Shown here piece by piece: positions 1 through 9,998 of a stretch of 64,000 nt of DNA. The DNA is from Paulinella micropora (Eukaryota > Cercozoa > Imbricatea > Euglyphida). Both the position numbers and the translations under genes were made by a program. The notes below the pieces were generated by a model. That model was not told where the DNA came from, ran no database searches, and worked only from the letters and a program-made list of their open reading frames with translations. The stretch spans positions 1,428,392-1,492,391 of the forward strand of contig BJOX01000021.1 of assembly GCA_009731375.1 (NCBI GenBank), given 5' to 3'. The first letter of the stretch is position 1; every line of letters starts with the position of its first letter.

Positions 1-94
1 GGGGGGGGCAGCGGCCGGGCTCTCTCTCTTATACTAAAAGGCAGATACGTGCAGCAGTCTTCGCACAGCAAAAGGCTGTGCCTTTTTGTTTAGC

Positions 95-1702
95 ATGTCC
101 GAAGATGCTACTAGTTCAAGCGTCAACAAGGTTACCAGTCTGGCAATTGCATGGGCTAGGCTTGTCAAAAGCTTTTGCCTAAATACCTCCTTGAGTAACG
201 ACGATCTAAAAAAGTTCCACGAGGCTAACAACTTGTCTGCTTTCCGATCATTAGTTTCCGACTTTACACGCGTTGCTGCATACAACAAATTTTTAGATAA
301 GCTAAAAAATGATCCCGATCCCGGCCTCGACCCAACAGACTACGAATCCCTTCCAACCCCAGATGATCTCGAAGAGTGGTCAAGATCCCCTGAGCAGAGG
401 AGTTTGTGCGCGACGCTGTATGATCTTGTTGTGCTGAGTATGGGGAAAAAGTATTCACCTGCTGCGGATGAAAAGACAAGAGGTAAAGCGCTGGAGGAGC
501 TTCTGCCTGTTATCTCGGACTGTTCCACTACCATATGCAACAAGTCCGATATCCGCACCAATGCTGATCCTGATATCATCGCAATAATACAAAACAACGA
601 GGCCCTTAAGAAGCAGATAACCAGTGTTCAAGCGGAGCTGGCGCCCGAAGAAGAGCCCCCCATCATCGACGAAGCCGGCGGCGGCGGCGGCGGCGGGGGC
701 GGCGGCGGCGACGGGGGCGGGGCAGCCGATAAGGAGAAACCCTCGGATGAAGAGAAAATCCCTGAATTGGATGATAATGATGATGACTCCGAACCCGACT
801 TGTCCGACTTGTCCGATGATGACGACGAATTCGAGATTGAGCCACCAAAACCTAGTCCCAGAGGAGGCTCGACGCGTCCAAAGCCTAATCTCTTGACGCC
901 CAAGGCGGAAGAGACGAAAGGGCTGCCCCCTGTCTCTTCCGGTCCCCCGCCCCCCACATCATCGCGACGCAGTAGCGCCTCTACCCCCCCCGAGAACGTT
1001 TTTTTCTTGGTGAATGTACGGAAACCACCGGAATGCCACCCGTACAGCCATTGGACTTTTGAACGACTTCAGCAGGAGCTGGCACGAATATACAGTAGCC
1101 CCGAGTATCCATCGATGCTATTCCTGAAAAAGCTGATTTCTATCGAAATTTTCTGGACGGAAGAGCACGGATTTTCTAACCTTCTTGATTTGCGCGATGG
1201 CATGGAAGCTAAAGGGCAACCTCATGCACTCGATTTCCAGCGCATGATGGCAATGATTCTGCGCTCACTCGCCACGGAACTCGAACTAAACAAGGAAATC
1301 CCGGATTTTTGTAGATTATACATCCGGACGCTGATCAAGTGCGACAAAGAGAACAGATTGTGGTTTCTGCTGTTGCTTACTGCAAGACGGCAATACCGCC
1401 TGAGGCTTATGTGTGGGAAGTATGCAGATCTGGTGGACACATTAATGACTGAGTGGTCGAAAGTGAAGCATCTCCAGTGGAGGAGGTACGACAACATTGG
1501 CCGCGAAGGGCCCACAGAAAGGCTGACACACGACGATATATATTTTGAAAAACTCTTCCACGAGGTTTTGGAGGCTGATGCACGAGGATTGTTCTCCGAC
1601 TCCGACCCCGACGACGACGACGACTCCGACGACGACGACGACTCCTCCTCCTCCGACGACGACGACGACGACTCCGGCTCCGGCCTTTCCGTTGCTTCAT
1701 GA
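95..1702 (+). CDS. Acidic protein of unknown function
   Basis: 535 residues from the ATG at 95; no homologue recognised. The N-terminal ~190 residues look helical. A pure glycine run (about 678-720) and an acidic Glu/Asp-Ser stretch (about 740-840) follow. The central part (about 1000-1590) is again helical with many Trp, Arg and Leu residues. The last ~35 residues are almost only Asp and Ser, encoded by a GAC-type triplet repeat at 1605-1680. Nothing suggests a signal peptide or membrane segment, so it is probably intracellular. The acidic tail could act as a nucleic-acid mimic or histone-binding tail, but that is a guess. An AT-rich stretch with A-runs (1703-1790) follows the stop. Confidence 0.75.
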   Translation: MSEDATSSSVNKVTSLAIAWARLVKSFCLNTSLSNDDLKKFHEANNLSAFRSLVSDFTRVAAYNKFLDKLKNDPDPGLDPTDYESLPTPDDLEEWSRSPEQRSLCATLYDLVVLSMGKKYSPAADEKTRGKALEELLPVISDCSTTICNKSDIRTNADPDIIAIIQNNEALKKQITSVQAELAPEEEPPIIDEAGGGGGGGGGGGDGGGAADKEKPSDEEKIPELDDNDDDSEPDLSDLSDDDDEFEIEPPKPSPRGGSTRPKPNLLTPKAEETKGLPPVSSGPPPPTSSRRSSASTPPENVFFLVNVRKPPECHPYSHWTFERLQQELARIYSSPEYPSMLFLKKLISIEIFWTEEHGFSNLLDLRDGMEAKGQPHALDFQRMMAMILRSLATELELNKEIPDFCRLYIRTLIKCDKENRLWFLLLLTARRQYRLRLMCGKYADLVDTLMTEWSKVKHLQWRRYDNIGREGPTERLTHDDIYFEKLFHEVLEADARGLFSDSDPDDDDDSDDDDDSSSSDDDDDDSGSGLSVAS

Positions 1703-1793
1703 AAGTGTACTAGATGCAAAGAATTTAAAATTAAAAAAAGTTAATAAAAATTAAAAAAAAAAAGAAAAAAAAAAGCTCGTACTGAGATTTAGA

Positions 1794-2561
1794 TCACAGG
1801 TCGCAGGCCAGGGCTAGTTCTGGGTAGGCGGCACGGCCGGGGCCCGCTTCTTCTTCTTCTTCTTCTTCTTCTTCTTCTTCTTCTTCTTCTTCTTCTTCTT
1901 CTTTTTTTTTTTTTTTTTTTTCCTCATCTTTTCCGGCGCGGGGTCTAGCCGCCAGCAAGGCTTGGAGGGCGCCGCGCACCGGCAGCTGCATAGGCTGTGT
2001 TACCAGCACGAGCGCCCATTCCTTTTCCAGCAACAAAAATTCCCGGAGAGAGCGGCCTGGCGCGGGGGTGCCGCGGCGCCGGAAGCGCACGTCGCCTATC
2101 ATTAGCGGGGGGTCGCCACGCGGGGCGGCGCGCGCCTCTGCCTGTAGCTCGTAGCCCGCCAGGGCGCCGCCGCCACCGTCTTCGTCGACGACGCGGCCCT
2201 GCCGTGCTAGGATTTCCTGGCCCGCCTCCTGTAGCTGTTGGCTGAGCAGCGAGGCAGGCGGAAGGGCCGCGCGCGGCCGGGCTCGGCCCCCGGCCGCGCG
2301 CGGGGGAGCCGTGCGCAAGGATTCCAGCAGCGAAGCCACCTCGTGTTGTCTGCTGTCGCGGACGGACAAGTTAAAGAGCACAAGCCACAGGCTGCTGCCG
2401 CCGGCAGCATCATCGTCGTTGTTTGCGCCCTGCTCTAGTTGCAGTAACAGCTGCCCGCCCGCGCCCTGATCGATGCACCAGTCACGTAGGAGGAGCCATG
2501 GCCGGCTGCAGACAACCGGCGCCGCTTGCCCATCACCGGATAAGTGCTGTTGTTGTTGCAT
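1794..2561 (-). CDS. Unknown protein with a long poly-Glu tract
   Basis: 255 residues from the ATG at 2561 (reading MQQQQH). The product is Ala/Arg/Leu-rich without a recognisable domain. Near its C-terminus a Lys run passes into a pure Glu run, encoded by a T-run and a (TTC)n microsatellite at 1848-1921; about 16 ordinary residues follow. The tract length is likely to vary between isolates and may be misassembled. The gene is tail-to-tail with the acidic gene at 95..1702. Outside the repeat the composition is ordinary for this genome, so I regard it as a real gene of unknown role. Confidence 0.6.
   Translation of the reverse strand: MQQQQHLSGDGQAAPVVCSRPWLLLRDWCIDQGAGGQLLLQLEQGANNDDDAAGGSSLWLVLFNLSVRDSRQHEVASLLESLRTAPPRAAGGRARPRAALPPASLLSQQLQEAGQEILARQGRVVDEDGGGGALAGYELQAEARAAPRGDPPLMIGDVRFRRRGTPAPGRSLREFLLLEKEWALVLVTQPMQLPVRGALQALLAARPRAGKDEEKKKKKKEEEEEEEEEEEEEEEEEEAGPGRAAYPELALACDL
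1848..1921. repeat. (TTC)n microsatellite plus T-run inside a coding region
   Basis: A perfect TTC triplet array (1848-1901) runs into about 20 T. It encodes the Lys/Glu tract of the minus-strand gene 1794..2561. Confidence 0.9.
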
Positions 2562-2599
2562 TATCACTCTCTTCCCCTCTTTCTTCTTCTTTTTTCTCT

Positions 2600-2630
<31 letters not shown>

Positions 2631-2743
2631 GGGCGGCGGGGGGGGGGGCGCCNNNNNNNNNNCCCCCCCCCCCCCCCTCTCCCTCCCCCGCCGGGGGCGG
2701 CGAGAGCGGGGGCGCGCCCCGCGCCCCGCCCGCTTTTTGTGTC
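2562..2743. other. Homopolymer spacer with assembly gap
   Basis: C-runs, a G-run palindrome of GGGGGCGGCGGGGG type (2629-2652) and a 10-N gap (2653-2662), then more C-runs. No gene is visible. The gap size is arbitrary. Confidence 0.7.
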
Positions 2744-4754
2744 CTATCTTTTTCTTTTGGCTGCTTTGGCACCAGGTGCGACAGTGTCTCGCTGGTGCCA
2801 GATCTGTAGTTGCTCATGCTGGCCTGCCCTTGCTTCCAAAACCCCCTGCCGCAGGGCCGTGGGCGCAGCGTCCCAGGCCGCGCTTAATTCCGGGCAGCCA
2901 GGCTGCAGAGGCGCGGCTAATATCAGATGTAGCAGGAGGTAGCGTTCTAGCTCGCCAGCCGGGGGCTCACGCGGCCACCAGTTTACCTGTGGCGGAGAGG
3001 GAGGGGGGCCACAGGCTATGTCGCAGACTAGCAGGCGGCACTTGGGCGCAGGCGTGGCCTGGCAAGGCCAGTCCGGCACGGAGCCTTCTTCGAGCCGCCT
3101 GACTAGCAGGACGGCAGTCCTTGCCGCCATGCGCAGCTCTCCCCGGAGGTTGGCTATCCGGCCCAGCTCTTGCAGGCAGCAGGAAAAAAGCAGCGGTGTC
3201 CGCTGCCAGCGCAGCGGTTTGCCAAACAAGATGTCGGGGAGAGCGGAGCGTGCTCCCAATGGGTAGCAGGCACTGGAGGGCTGCTGGCACAGTCGCCAGA
3301 GTTCTTCCAGCGCTTGCGACGCCTGGCAGGTATCTTCCATAACCAGACGGTTCCAGACTTGACTCTGGAGCTTAGTGGGCTTGGTAGGTTGCTGTTGCAG
3401 CAGTAGCGCACGCAGGTCTGCCCAATCGTTGTGCTCCACAATGAGCAAACCCTTGCGGACGGCCGCGCGCTCGGAGTCGCTCAAACGCCTCAAGGCGCGC
3501 TGCGCGTGGGGGCGCTGCCAGAAGCGGTTGCGCCAAACGTCCCGGACGGCCGACTCCAAGCACGCGTCAGGCTCTTCCAGCAGCCCCCGCCTGTTGGGCC
3601 CTCCCAGCAAAGCCTGCAGTTCCTGGAATCTCGTCAAGAGCTGCGAGGGGCTGCCTCTCGCCAGCGAACGGTAGCCCACCTGCAGGGGCTTCCAGCGCTG
3701 TCCGGGCACGGCCGGCAGCCGGGAGGAGGAGGAGGAGGAAAAGGAGGAGCGGACCACGTGGTGCGGCTCCAACCAGACGCCAGGCAGGGCTCGGGCTACC
3801 AGGGCCAGCGAGCGTCGCGCCGCAGGCGCGACAAAGACTCGCGAGAAGTTGAGCATGGCAAGCAGACTCCGCGTGCCCAGCGGCAGAGAGTCCAACCCCC
3901 CGGGCGCCGCCAGCACTAGGGCCGAGCACTGTTTCAGCAGCCGCTGTGCCTCGCCGTCTGCCAGCCGCCGGCTGCAGTGCACGGGCGCCCCCCCCGGGCC
4001 CTCCCGCCAGGCCCACAGGGTCTTGCGGGGGATGTCCAGTACGGCCAGGGGGCCCTGCCCCGCGGGGCAGGGCAGGCGCGCCGTCTGCCCCGGAAGGAGG
4101 CTCACGGGCGCCAGCATCCCCGCAGGCGTAAAACACGGATGGACCTGCGCCAGCCAGCCGCGCCAGTTGGCGGGCGCCAGCACCAACGCACAAGACCCGA
4201 GGCCGATCGCCTGAAGCTGCCACAAGCTGTGCCACAGAGCGCGCCGGCCCTCCTGGCCGGCCACGCGCCAGGTCACACACCGCGGGAGGGGGCGACAGTC
4301 GCCCCCCGCCAGCTCTGCTTGCCAGACGCGCAGCCAGCTCAGGGTGTCCGGCCCTCCAAGCTCCGCCGCGCAGGTGCGCGCCAGGGGCCAGTGAGGGAAA
4401 CAGCTCGCCAGTGTCAGGCCCGCCGGGGGATGGTCGAGGCGTTCAGTCTGCAGTCGGTACAAGAGCTCCGCCTGGGCGTGCAGCAAACGCCCGGGCGTTT
4501 GCTGGCACGCTAGCCCCACCCCCAGCGCTCGCACCAGCTGCCGCGCGCAGGCGCACAGCTCCTCCCACCCCCGCGCCGCTCCGGCGCAGGGGGACAGCTG
4601 CAGTCCCAGCATGTCACCGTGCCTAGACAACCGACAGCCCACGCGTCTTTGGCCTAGCCGCACGCGCAAGTACAGGAGCGCCAGGCTGGCCGCACCACCC
4701 GAGCCCGCCGTGCCAGGCTGGCCTGCTTGCAGCCGCTTGCAACCCCCCCCCCCC
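2744..4754 (-). CDS. Unknown large protein, C-terminal part (frame broken at 4743-4754)
   Basis: About 670 residues. The open frame runs to 4795, but its first codons are probably out of frame. Upstream, the minus-strand frame entering at 6579 stays open until 4654, so the two frames overlap across a run of 12 C at 4743-4754. The simplest reading is one ~1,280-residue protein whose frame is lost in that run. There is no domain I recognise. It is rich in Leu, Trp, Arg and Cys with regular helix-like spacing, has no signal peptide, and contains one pure Ser run (about 3718-3740). Whether the run length is a sequencing error or a real mutation cannot be decided from this sequence. Confidence 0.65.
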
Positions 4755-6579
4755 TCCCTTCCGCAAGCGGCTGCGAGCAGGCTTCGTACAACCACGTGCG
4801 CAGCCGGGTGCGGGTTTCCCCCCCCGCCCCCAGCCCCTTGAGCAGTGCAGACAGCTCCCCCGCCCCCTCCGAGCCGGCTGCGGGCAGCTCGCCCCCGGCC
4901 GCTGGGGCTCCGGCTGGCCTGCTGTGCTCAAGCGCGCCGGCCAGCCGGAGCCAGAAGCGCGCCGGAGCGCAGCCAGGGGGAAGGAGAGGGATCAAGTACG
5001 CGCCCCGGCTGCCCGGCTGCGGGCGTTGCACCAGGCCCTCACGCACCCAGGCGGGCCCCCAGAACTTCTCGCAGGGCAAGGCCTCGGCCCGCACTCGGCA
5101 GCAGCGGCCGGAGCAGAGCAACACTGCCAGTGCCAGCTGGTAACACTTTTCGACGTCTGCCTCCTGCGCCCCAGCGGCCCCCGCCGCAAACCAAGCAGTG
5201 TAAGCCCGAAACCACTGCTCGTCCAAACCAAAGCCGCTGGTGCCTCCCTCCACGCCGGCCGGGGCCGCGGCGCTCTCCCCCCGCGCCGCGGGTGCAGGCT
5301 GCGACCAGACGGCGTGCTCCGCCAGGCCCGAGCTAAACCAGCGCCGGGCGCACCACCCGACCTCTCCCGGCGTAGGAGGCAGCGGCTTCGCACTCAGTAG
5401 CACGCGCGCACGCGCAGAGTCAGCCCACCAGGCACAGGCGGGCGACAGGGGGCGCCTGTCCGCCACCTGCTGCGTGGCCACCGCGACGACGGGGCTGGCA
5501 GCCTCCGGCCGCGGAGCGCTCGAGCACGACACTGTCGGGCTCGACAGCCACGACAGACACACGTCCAGCGCCGACGGACGCTCCTCCGCCTCTTCGGTCC
5601 AGGGCAGACCCGACTCCCTGCAAAGCTCCGCGCACATTGCCCACGCCCCCGCCAGCGCCGCCGGCACGCCGTCCGGCTCGGCCGCGCAGCTGCTGCTGCT
5701 GCTGCTGCTGCTGCCCAGGATGATGCTGCTGCTGCTGTGCCAGTGCAGCCACAAGGGCACCCAGGCTGGTAGCGGTCGCAGCCGCGAAGCACGGTCCCGC
5801 ACCTGCGCTAGCCGGAGCAGCACAGTGTCTAACAGCTTGGCGCGCGGGTCAGCCGCAGACGATAATGACGATGACGACGACGACGACCCTCTGCCGCCCG
5901 CCAGCCTCGTCGTCCGCGCCCCGGCCTCGCACAAGTCCGCCACCAGTCGGCCTGCGAGTCTTTCCCACTGCGCGATGCTCAGCAAAGGGCCCGCACAGCC
6001 GCACTCGGCTTGGGCCTGGCAGCTCTCGCTGCTAAGCCACAGCAGCAGGGCCAGCGACACGTTCGCAGTGGCGGGCCTCTCCGCCGCCGCCGGAACTCTG
6101 TGGCACAGCGCCACCAGCACGCCAGCCAGCTCGTGGTGACCGCTACTCCACCTCTTCTCCTGCTCAGAATAATAACTGCCTAGGCCCAGCAAGCTGCCTG
6201 CCAACGCCGCCAACCCAACACGAGCTGGGGCGCGACCCCACGCCTCCGCTGCCATCCCCAGCCAACGCGCCGACTCCGCCGCCTCCAGCTCCGGGCCCGC
6301 CGCTGCCAGCAAACGCCTAAAGCAACCCCCCCCGCCGCCGCCGCCGCAAGGCGCCGAGGACGTCGTCGAGGACGACGAGGGAGAAGAAAACACCAAAACC
6401 ACCAGCTCCTGGCTGTTGCACAACGCGTGGCGCCGCGACCGAAGCACACAGCACCGCTCACTCTCCACGGCTAAGCCCCTGCACGCCCACTCCTTGCGCA
6501 CCCGTGCAAGCTCGCTCTCCGACTCCGCCACCGCCCATTGCTCCGCTGCTACGTCGCAGCAAATATAAAGCTTGCCCAT
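4743..6579 (-). CDS. Unknown large protein, N-terminal part
   Basis: Starts at the ATG at 6579 (MGKLYICCDV) and runs about 610 residues to the C-run at 4743-4754, after which the sense frame changes (the present frame ends at 4654). It contains several Ser runs (for example near 5690-5715 and 5860-5885), Gly/Cys runs near 6335, and frequent Trp/Leu/Ala. No homology recognised. The codon pattern (third-position G/C) is clear across the whole length, supporting a real gene. It is divergent from the kinase-like gene at 6.9 kb; the spacer between them holds a GA repeat and a gap. Confidence 0.65.
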
Positions 6580-6738
6580 TTCTCACTTCCAGCCCCCCCG
6601 CCCGGGGCGGGGGCTGGAGGGAGGGAGGGAGGAAGGAAAGGGGGGGGGGGGGAAGGGACAAAGGAGAAAGGCAATGAGAGAGGCAGAGGGAGAAAGCATT
6701 GAGAGAGAGAGAGATAGATAGAGAGAGANNNNNNNNNN

Positions 6739-6783
<45 letters not shown>

Positions 6784-6888
6784 ATCACGAGAAAGCGGCG
6801 CAAGACCTCGTCCAACCCGCGACCGCGGTCCTGCGACCCGCCCCCGCGGTCGCAGGATAGCCTGGTCACCGACAGGTGCAGCCCGAAA
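6580..6888. other. Divergent intergenic region with gap
   Basis: A GC hairpin (CCCCGCCCGG-type, 6588-6617), purine-rich sequence, a GA/GATA microsatellite (about 6697-6728), a 10-N gap (6729-6738) and 42 A (6739-6780). From 6781 a frame without stop is open in phase with the downstream kinase-like gene, so the last ~110 bases may be coding. The upstream promoters of both flanking genes must lie here. Confidence 0.6.
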
Positions 6889-8193
6889 TTGATACGCGCC
6901 CTGTTTGATACCGCCGGGGAACAAGGGCACAAGGGCTCGCCCGATTTTGCCGCCCTCCTTCAACGCTCTGCCCAGCCCGGCAACGGGGTAAGCTTCACAC
7001 CCTGCGGCTTAGCAGCACATTTGTCCGTAGTAGACAAGCAGTACTTGCAGGAAGGACTGTCGCAACTGACCCTCAAATCCGATGCCACCATACCCTCCGA
7101 GAGCGTGTCCGTCAAGGAAATCTTGCCCGAGAAGGTGTTCAAGGGCGCGGTCGCGCTGCAGGAAAAACCACGCCAGGTTTTCCTGCTCCAGGACAAAAAG
7201 CTCGTGTGCAAAGAGATAGCGCCAAGTAACCGCGAGGAGGACAACAACGTACTCATCGAGGCCGCCATGCAAGCCCGCCTGCACAAGCTGACGGGGGGAG
7301 TAGTGCCGCCCGTGCTCGGCATTCTCTGGTCCGACAGCCGCCGTCAAAACGGCGGGAGCTACTGGCTGTGCATGCCTGCCATGGGCAAACCCCTGACCCG
7401 TGACAATCTCCAGCTGTCAGACCTCAATAAGAACAGGAAGCTGGTAAAATCTCTGCAGCGGGCACAGACAGCCGTGTCTGCGTCTCTGCGCACCATCACC
7501 TGCGTCCTGAGCGACTGGGGGCTTCAGAACGTCGTTTGGGACGGCCAGAGATGCTACCGCCTTGATTTCGACAACAGCAGGATGATCGTGTTCCAACTGG
7601 AAGATCTCGAGCTGGCCGGGGCGGCTGCAGGCTCGAAGACGACGACGCCAGCAGCTGCAGGTCCCGCCGTCGCCGATGTGGTCGACTTCCTGAACCAATT
7701 CAACGGCTGGTGCCAGACATGGGCCTGCTTTAATTACCGAGCAAAGGAGGAGGAGGAGAAGGTGCAGAACCTCTTCCCTACTCTAAGCGCGTCCGACATT
7801 GCCGCCCCCTTTCGCGATGCAGTACTTTCCGCCTCGCCCTCCGTCAGGAATTGGAGCGCACGTCTAGAAGCCGACTTGATTATCCGGGGAGTGCGGGGGC
7901 CCTTTTTCTACTCCTTTGGCTACCTGACGAGGTGCGGGCTTGCTTGGAAGCTCGCAGGGCGGGAGTACCCCACCCTTCGACGAGCAGGCTTGCTCGTCGC
8001 CTGCCCAGGCAAGCGGAGCAATTTTGCCCTGGCCGCGTCAGAAGATGCGGCCCTACCCGTCAATCTACGCCGGGCTCACGGCCGGGAAGACGGGCTCCAC
8101 GCTTACCTATGTAGAATAGTCACTGAATTCATCGACCTCTGCCTTCGAGCCATGCAGCCCGCACAAGCGGGCTTGCGCGAGGGGGCTGGATAG
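6889..8193 (+). CDS. Protein-kinase-like protein (start unresolved)
   Basis: 434 residues from the first non-ATG start in frame. The frame stays open back to the A-run at 6739-6780 and has no ATG before 7267, so the true start probably lies in or beyond the gap at 6729-6738. Kinase signs: a VCKEI segment that could hold the ATP-binding Lys (about 7205), a catalytic-loop motif SDWGLQN at 7510-7530 (Asp and Asn correctly spaced) and LDFDNS at 7561-7578 in the place of DFG. The glycine loop is not clear. The segment from about 7290 to 7600 resembles the minus-strand gene at 21.2-22.6 kb. It is likely a virus-encoded Ser/Thr kinase or kinase-like regulator. Two perfect hairpins lie near the 3' end (7978-7999, 8156-8173). 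Confidence 0.7.
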   Translation: MIRALFDTAGEQGHKGSPDFAALLQRSAQPGNGVSFTPCGLAAHLSVVDKQYLQEGLSQLTLKSDATIPSESVSVKEILPEKVFKGAVALQEKPRQVFLLQDKKLVCKEIAPSNREEDNNVLIEAAMQARLHKLTGGVVPPVLGILWSDSRRQNGGSYWLCMPAMGKPLTRDNLQLSDLNKNRKLVKSLQRAQTAVSASLRTITCVLSDWGLQNVVWDGQRCYRLDFDNSRMIVFQLEDLELAGAAAGSKTTTPAAAGPAVADVVDFLNQFNGWCQTWACFNYRAKEEEEKVQNLFPTLSASDIAAPFRDAVLSASPSVRNWSARLEADLIIRGVRGPFFYSFGYLTRCGLAWKLAGREYPTLRRAGLLVACPGKRSNFALAASEDAALPVNLRRAHGREDGLHAYLCRIVTEFIDLCLRAMQPAQAGLREGAG

Positions 8194-8452
8194 GTGTGCC
8201 AAGAAATTGCCACCAAACAAAAAAGAAAAAATAAGGTAAAATAATAAATCTTTTTAATTACCTTTCTACTCTCTTTGGTTCCGCAGGGAGGAAGGGGGTC
8301 TCTCCCCCCCCCCCCCCCTTCCCCCCCCCCNNNNNNNNNNTCACCCGCCCGTAGCATCTTCTTCGAAAATGAGACCGAGAGCTTCTTCCTTCGTTGGGCT
8401 TTTCTATGTATATACATGTAATACAAAAAGGGGGGGGGGGGTGGGTTACAAG
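8194..8452. other. Intergenic AT-rich spacer, gap and homopolymers
   Basis: AT-rich sequence with AATAAA-like words just after the kinase-like gene, long C-runs (8296-8330), a 10-N gap (8331-8340) and a G-run (8430-8441). A TATATAC word lies near 8410, about 40 bases before the preferred start at 8453. Confidence 0.5.
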
Positions 8453-9505
8453 ATGTCGAATTGCGACTTTTACAACCTCACCGTCGAATTGTATCAAGTC
8501 GTGGGCGACTGGCAGAACACTGAACTCTACGCCCAAATTCCCCAAACCGTCTCGGAAAGCGATAGTGACGCAGTTTATTACGTCCTTCAAAAAAATGCCC
8601 GTAAGCACAAAAGGCTGGTTTTGGGTAACTACCAACGTGAATATTGGTCATCAGGGAATACGAAGAGACCAGTAATTGAGGGTGAATACTGCTGGGAAAA
8701 ACATCAATACCCTACTCGCCTGGTGTGGCTAGGTTGTCGAGATATTTACGCATCGTCGTCCTTGATTCAGATAAGTGGCCGCGAATACTCGGAAACACTC
8801 CAATTACGACCTACGCTAAATCCCAGTTCAGCTGAAGCTAAGCTCTGCAAAGAGCGCGTAATTGCAGTGCTGACCCAGTCTTTTGTCCACGGGAAATTGC
8901 CGGACGGCGTAAAATGGAAGTCTCACAAAAAAACGATTGACAAGTCGGACTGGATACCAATGACCATTGAAGAAAACAAAAGCGAATCCCTCATCGAGCT
9001 TACGGTCAACATATGCGTTCCCAAAGGAGAGTGCTCTGATGACATAGAAAAGCTGCATTTACCATTGCAGAAGGATAGGGCAGCGAGATATCTTCCCCTG
9101 GCCTACGTGGTTACACGCAGCAACTGTCCCGTTGATAATGATAATGGCATGCAGCAGCAGCAACAACTGGTCTCTGAGATGCATCTCGTCGTCCCGCAAT
9201 TTGAGAAGGTAGAAGGCCTGAAAGCAGTGACATTTTTTGTCGCGCCCATGAAATTTACTTTGAAAAGCATAGACAACTCACCTGCCGACGACAAGATTTG
9301 GAGAACGTTGGCAAGGTATATTCAAAAATCGTTTTCTAAACACGCAGCTGGCCGCCGGTTCACATTCAACCTCCTACCTATAGAAAAGGCCCCTAAGGTC
9401 CCTCCACCAGAGCCAAAAACAGCTTATGTCATGAAGGGGTCGTTCCAAGTGACTAACAATATAGACACACTACCCGAGCTTGGATGGATAACTGCAAAGC
9501 GTTAA
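8453..9505 (+). CDS. Unknown protein, 350 residues
   Basis: An ATG at 8369 is in frame, but the stretch after it would read through a 12-G run (8430-8441). The ATG at 8453 (MSNCDFYNL) just after the run is therefore preferred. The product mixes beta-like and charged segments, with a short Gln run near 9150. It has no signal peptide, membrane segment or recognised domain. Base composition is clearly more AT-rich than most neighbours, which may indicate a different expression class or origin. It ends with TAA at 9503-9505, followed 80 bases later by TTAATTAA. Confidence 0.75.
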   Translation: MSNCDFYNLTVELYQVVGDWQNTELYAQIPQTVSESDSDAVYYVLQKNARKHKRLVLGNYQREYWSSGNTKRPVIEGEYCWEKHQYPTRLVWLGCRDIYASSSLIQISGREYSETLQLRPTLNPSSAEAKLCKERVIAVLTQSFVHGKLPDGVKWKSHKKTIDKSDWIPMTIEENKSESLIELTVNICVPKGECSDDIEKLHLPLQKDRAARYLPLAYVVTRSNCPVDNDNGMQQQQQLVSEMHLVVPQFEKVEGLKAVTFFVAPMKFTLKSIDNSPADDKIWRTLARYIQKSFSKHAAGRRFTFNLLPIEKAPKVPPPEPKTAYVMKGSFQVTNNIDTLPELGWITAKR

Positions 9506-9998
9506 AAGATACAGTGCGCAGTGCAATCTAGCTCCTGCGACCCCGGCTGGGAACTTGGCCTCTGTTACGAATTGGGGATTTATTTTTAATTAAAACTTGT
9601 AAACAGAGGCTCTCTCTCCAATGACCATTGAAGGGCCTGAAGGAAGGAAGTTGCAGTTACGAAATGGATCTAAATCTTTGGGGCGGTCGCGGTGTGATAT
9701 GGCCAAAAAAGCCGGTATTCCCCCGCTCTTCGGCAATACTACCTTTTTCGGCCATATCAAGGGGCCAAAGCGCAAAAAGAGGGGGGGGGGGCGGGGAGGG
9801 GGCTGTCTTTCCTCAAATTCAGTTCCCTCCCTCCCTCCCTCCCCCTCCCCCCTTCTCTCTCTCTCTCCCTCTCCCCCCCCCCCTCCCCTCCCTCCCTTTC
9901 TCTCTCTCCCGCTCTTCCTTTGCTCCGGAGCAAAGTACCCTCTTTTGCATAAAGTAGTAGGAAGAAAAAGGAGCGGGCGGGCTCGTAACGTGCATGAG
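9506..9998. other. Long intergenic region with stem-loop
   Basis: Contains TTAATTAA (9586-9593), a long imperfect inverted repeat (GATATGGCC at 9696-9704 against GGCCATATC at 9750-9758, with paired A5/T5 inside), then G-runs and a C/T-rich tract with (CTCC)n and (CT)n (about 9825-9915). No convincing gene. The long minus-strand open frame crossing it is a GC-bias shadow. Confidence 0.6.
9696..9758. other. Intergenic stem-loop
   Basis: The left arm GATATGGCCAAAAAAG pairs imperfectly with the right arm ending in TTTTTCGGCCATATC. The complementarity continues inward through the GTATT/AATAC words. It could be a terminator for the upstream gene or a regulatory structure. Confidence 0.5.

Noticed and set aside
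8954-9634. CCAATGACCATTGAAG present at about 8957 and again at about 9617
   Set aside because: A 16-base match around a short palindrome; too short to call a functional repeat.
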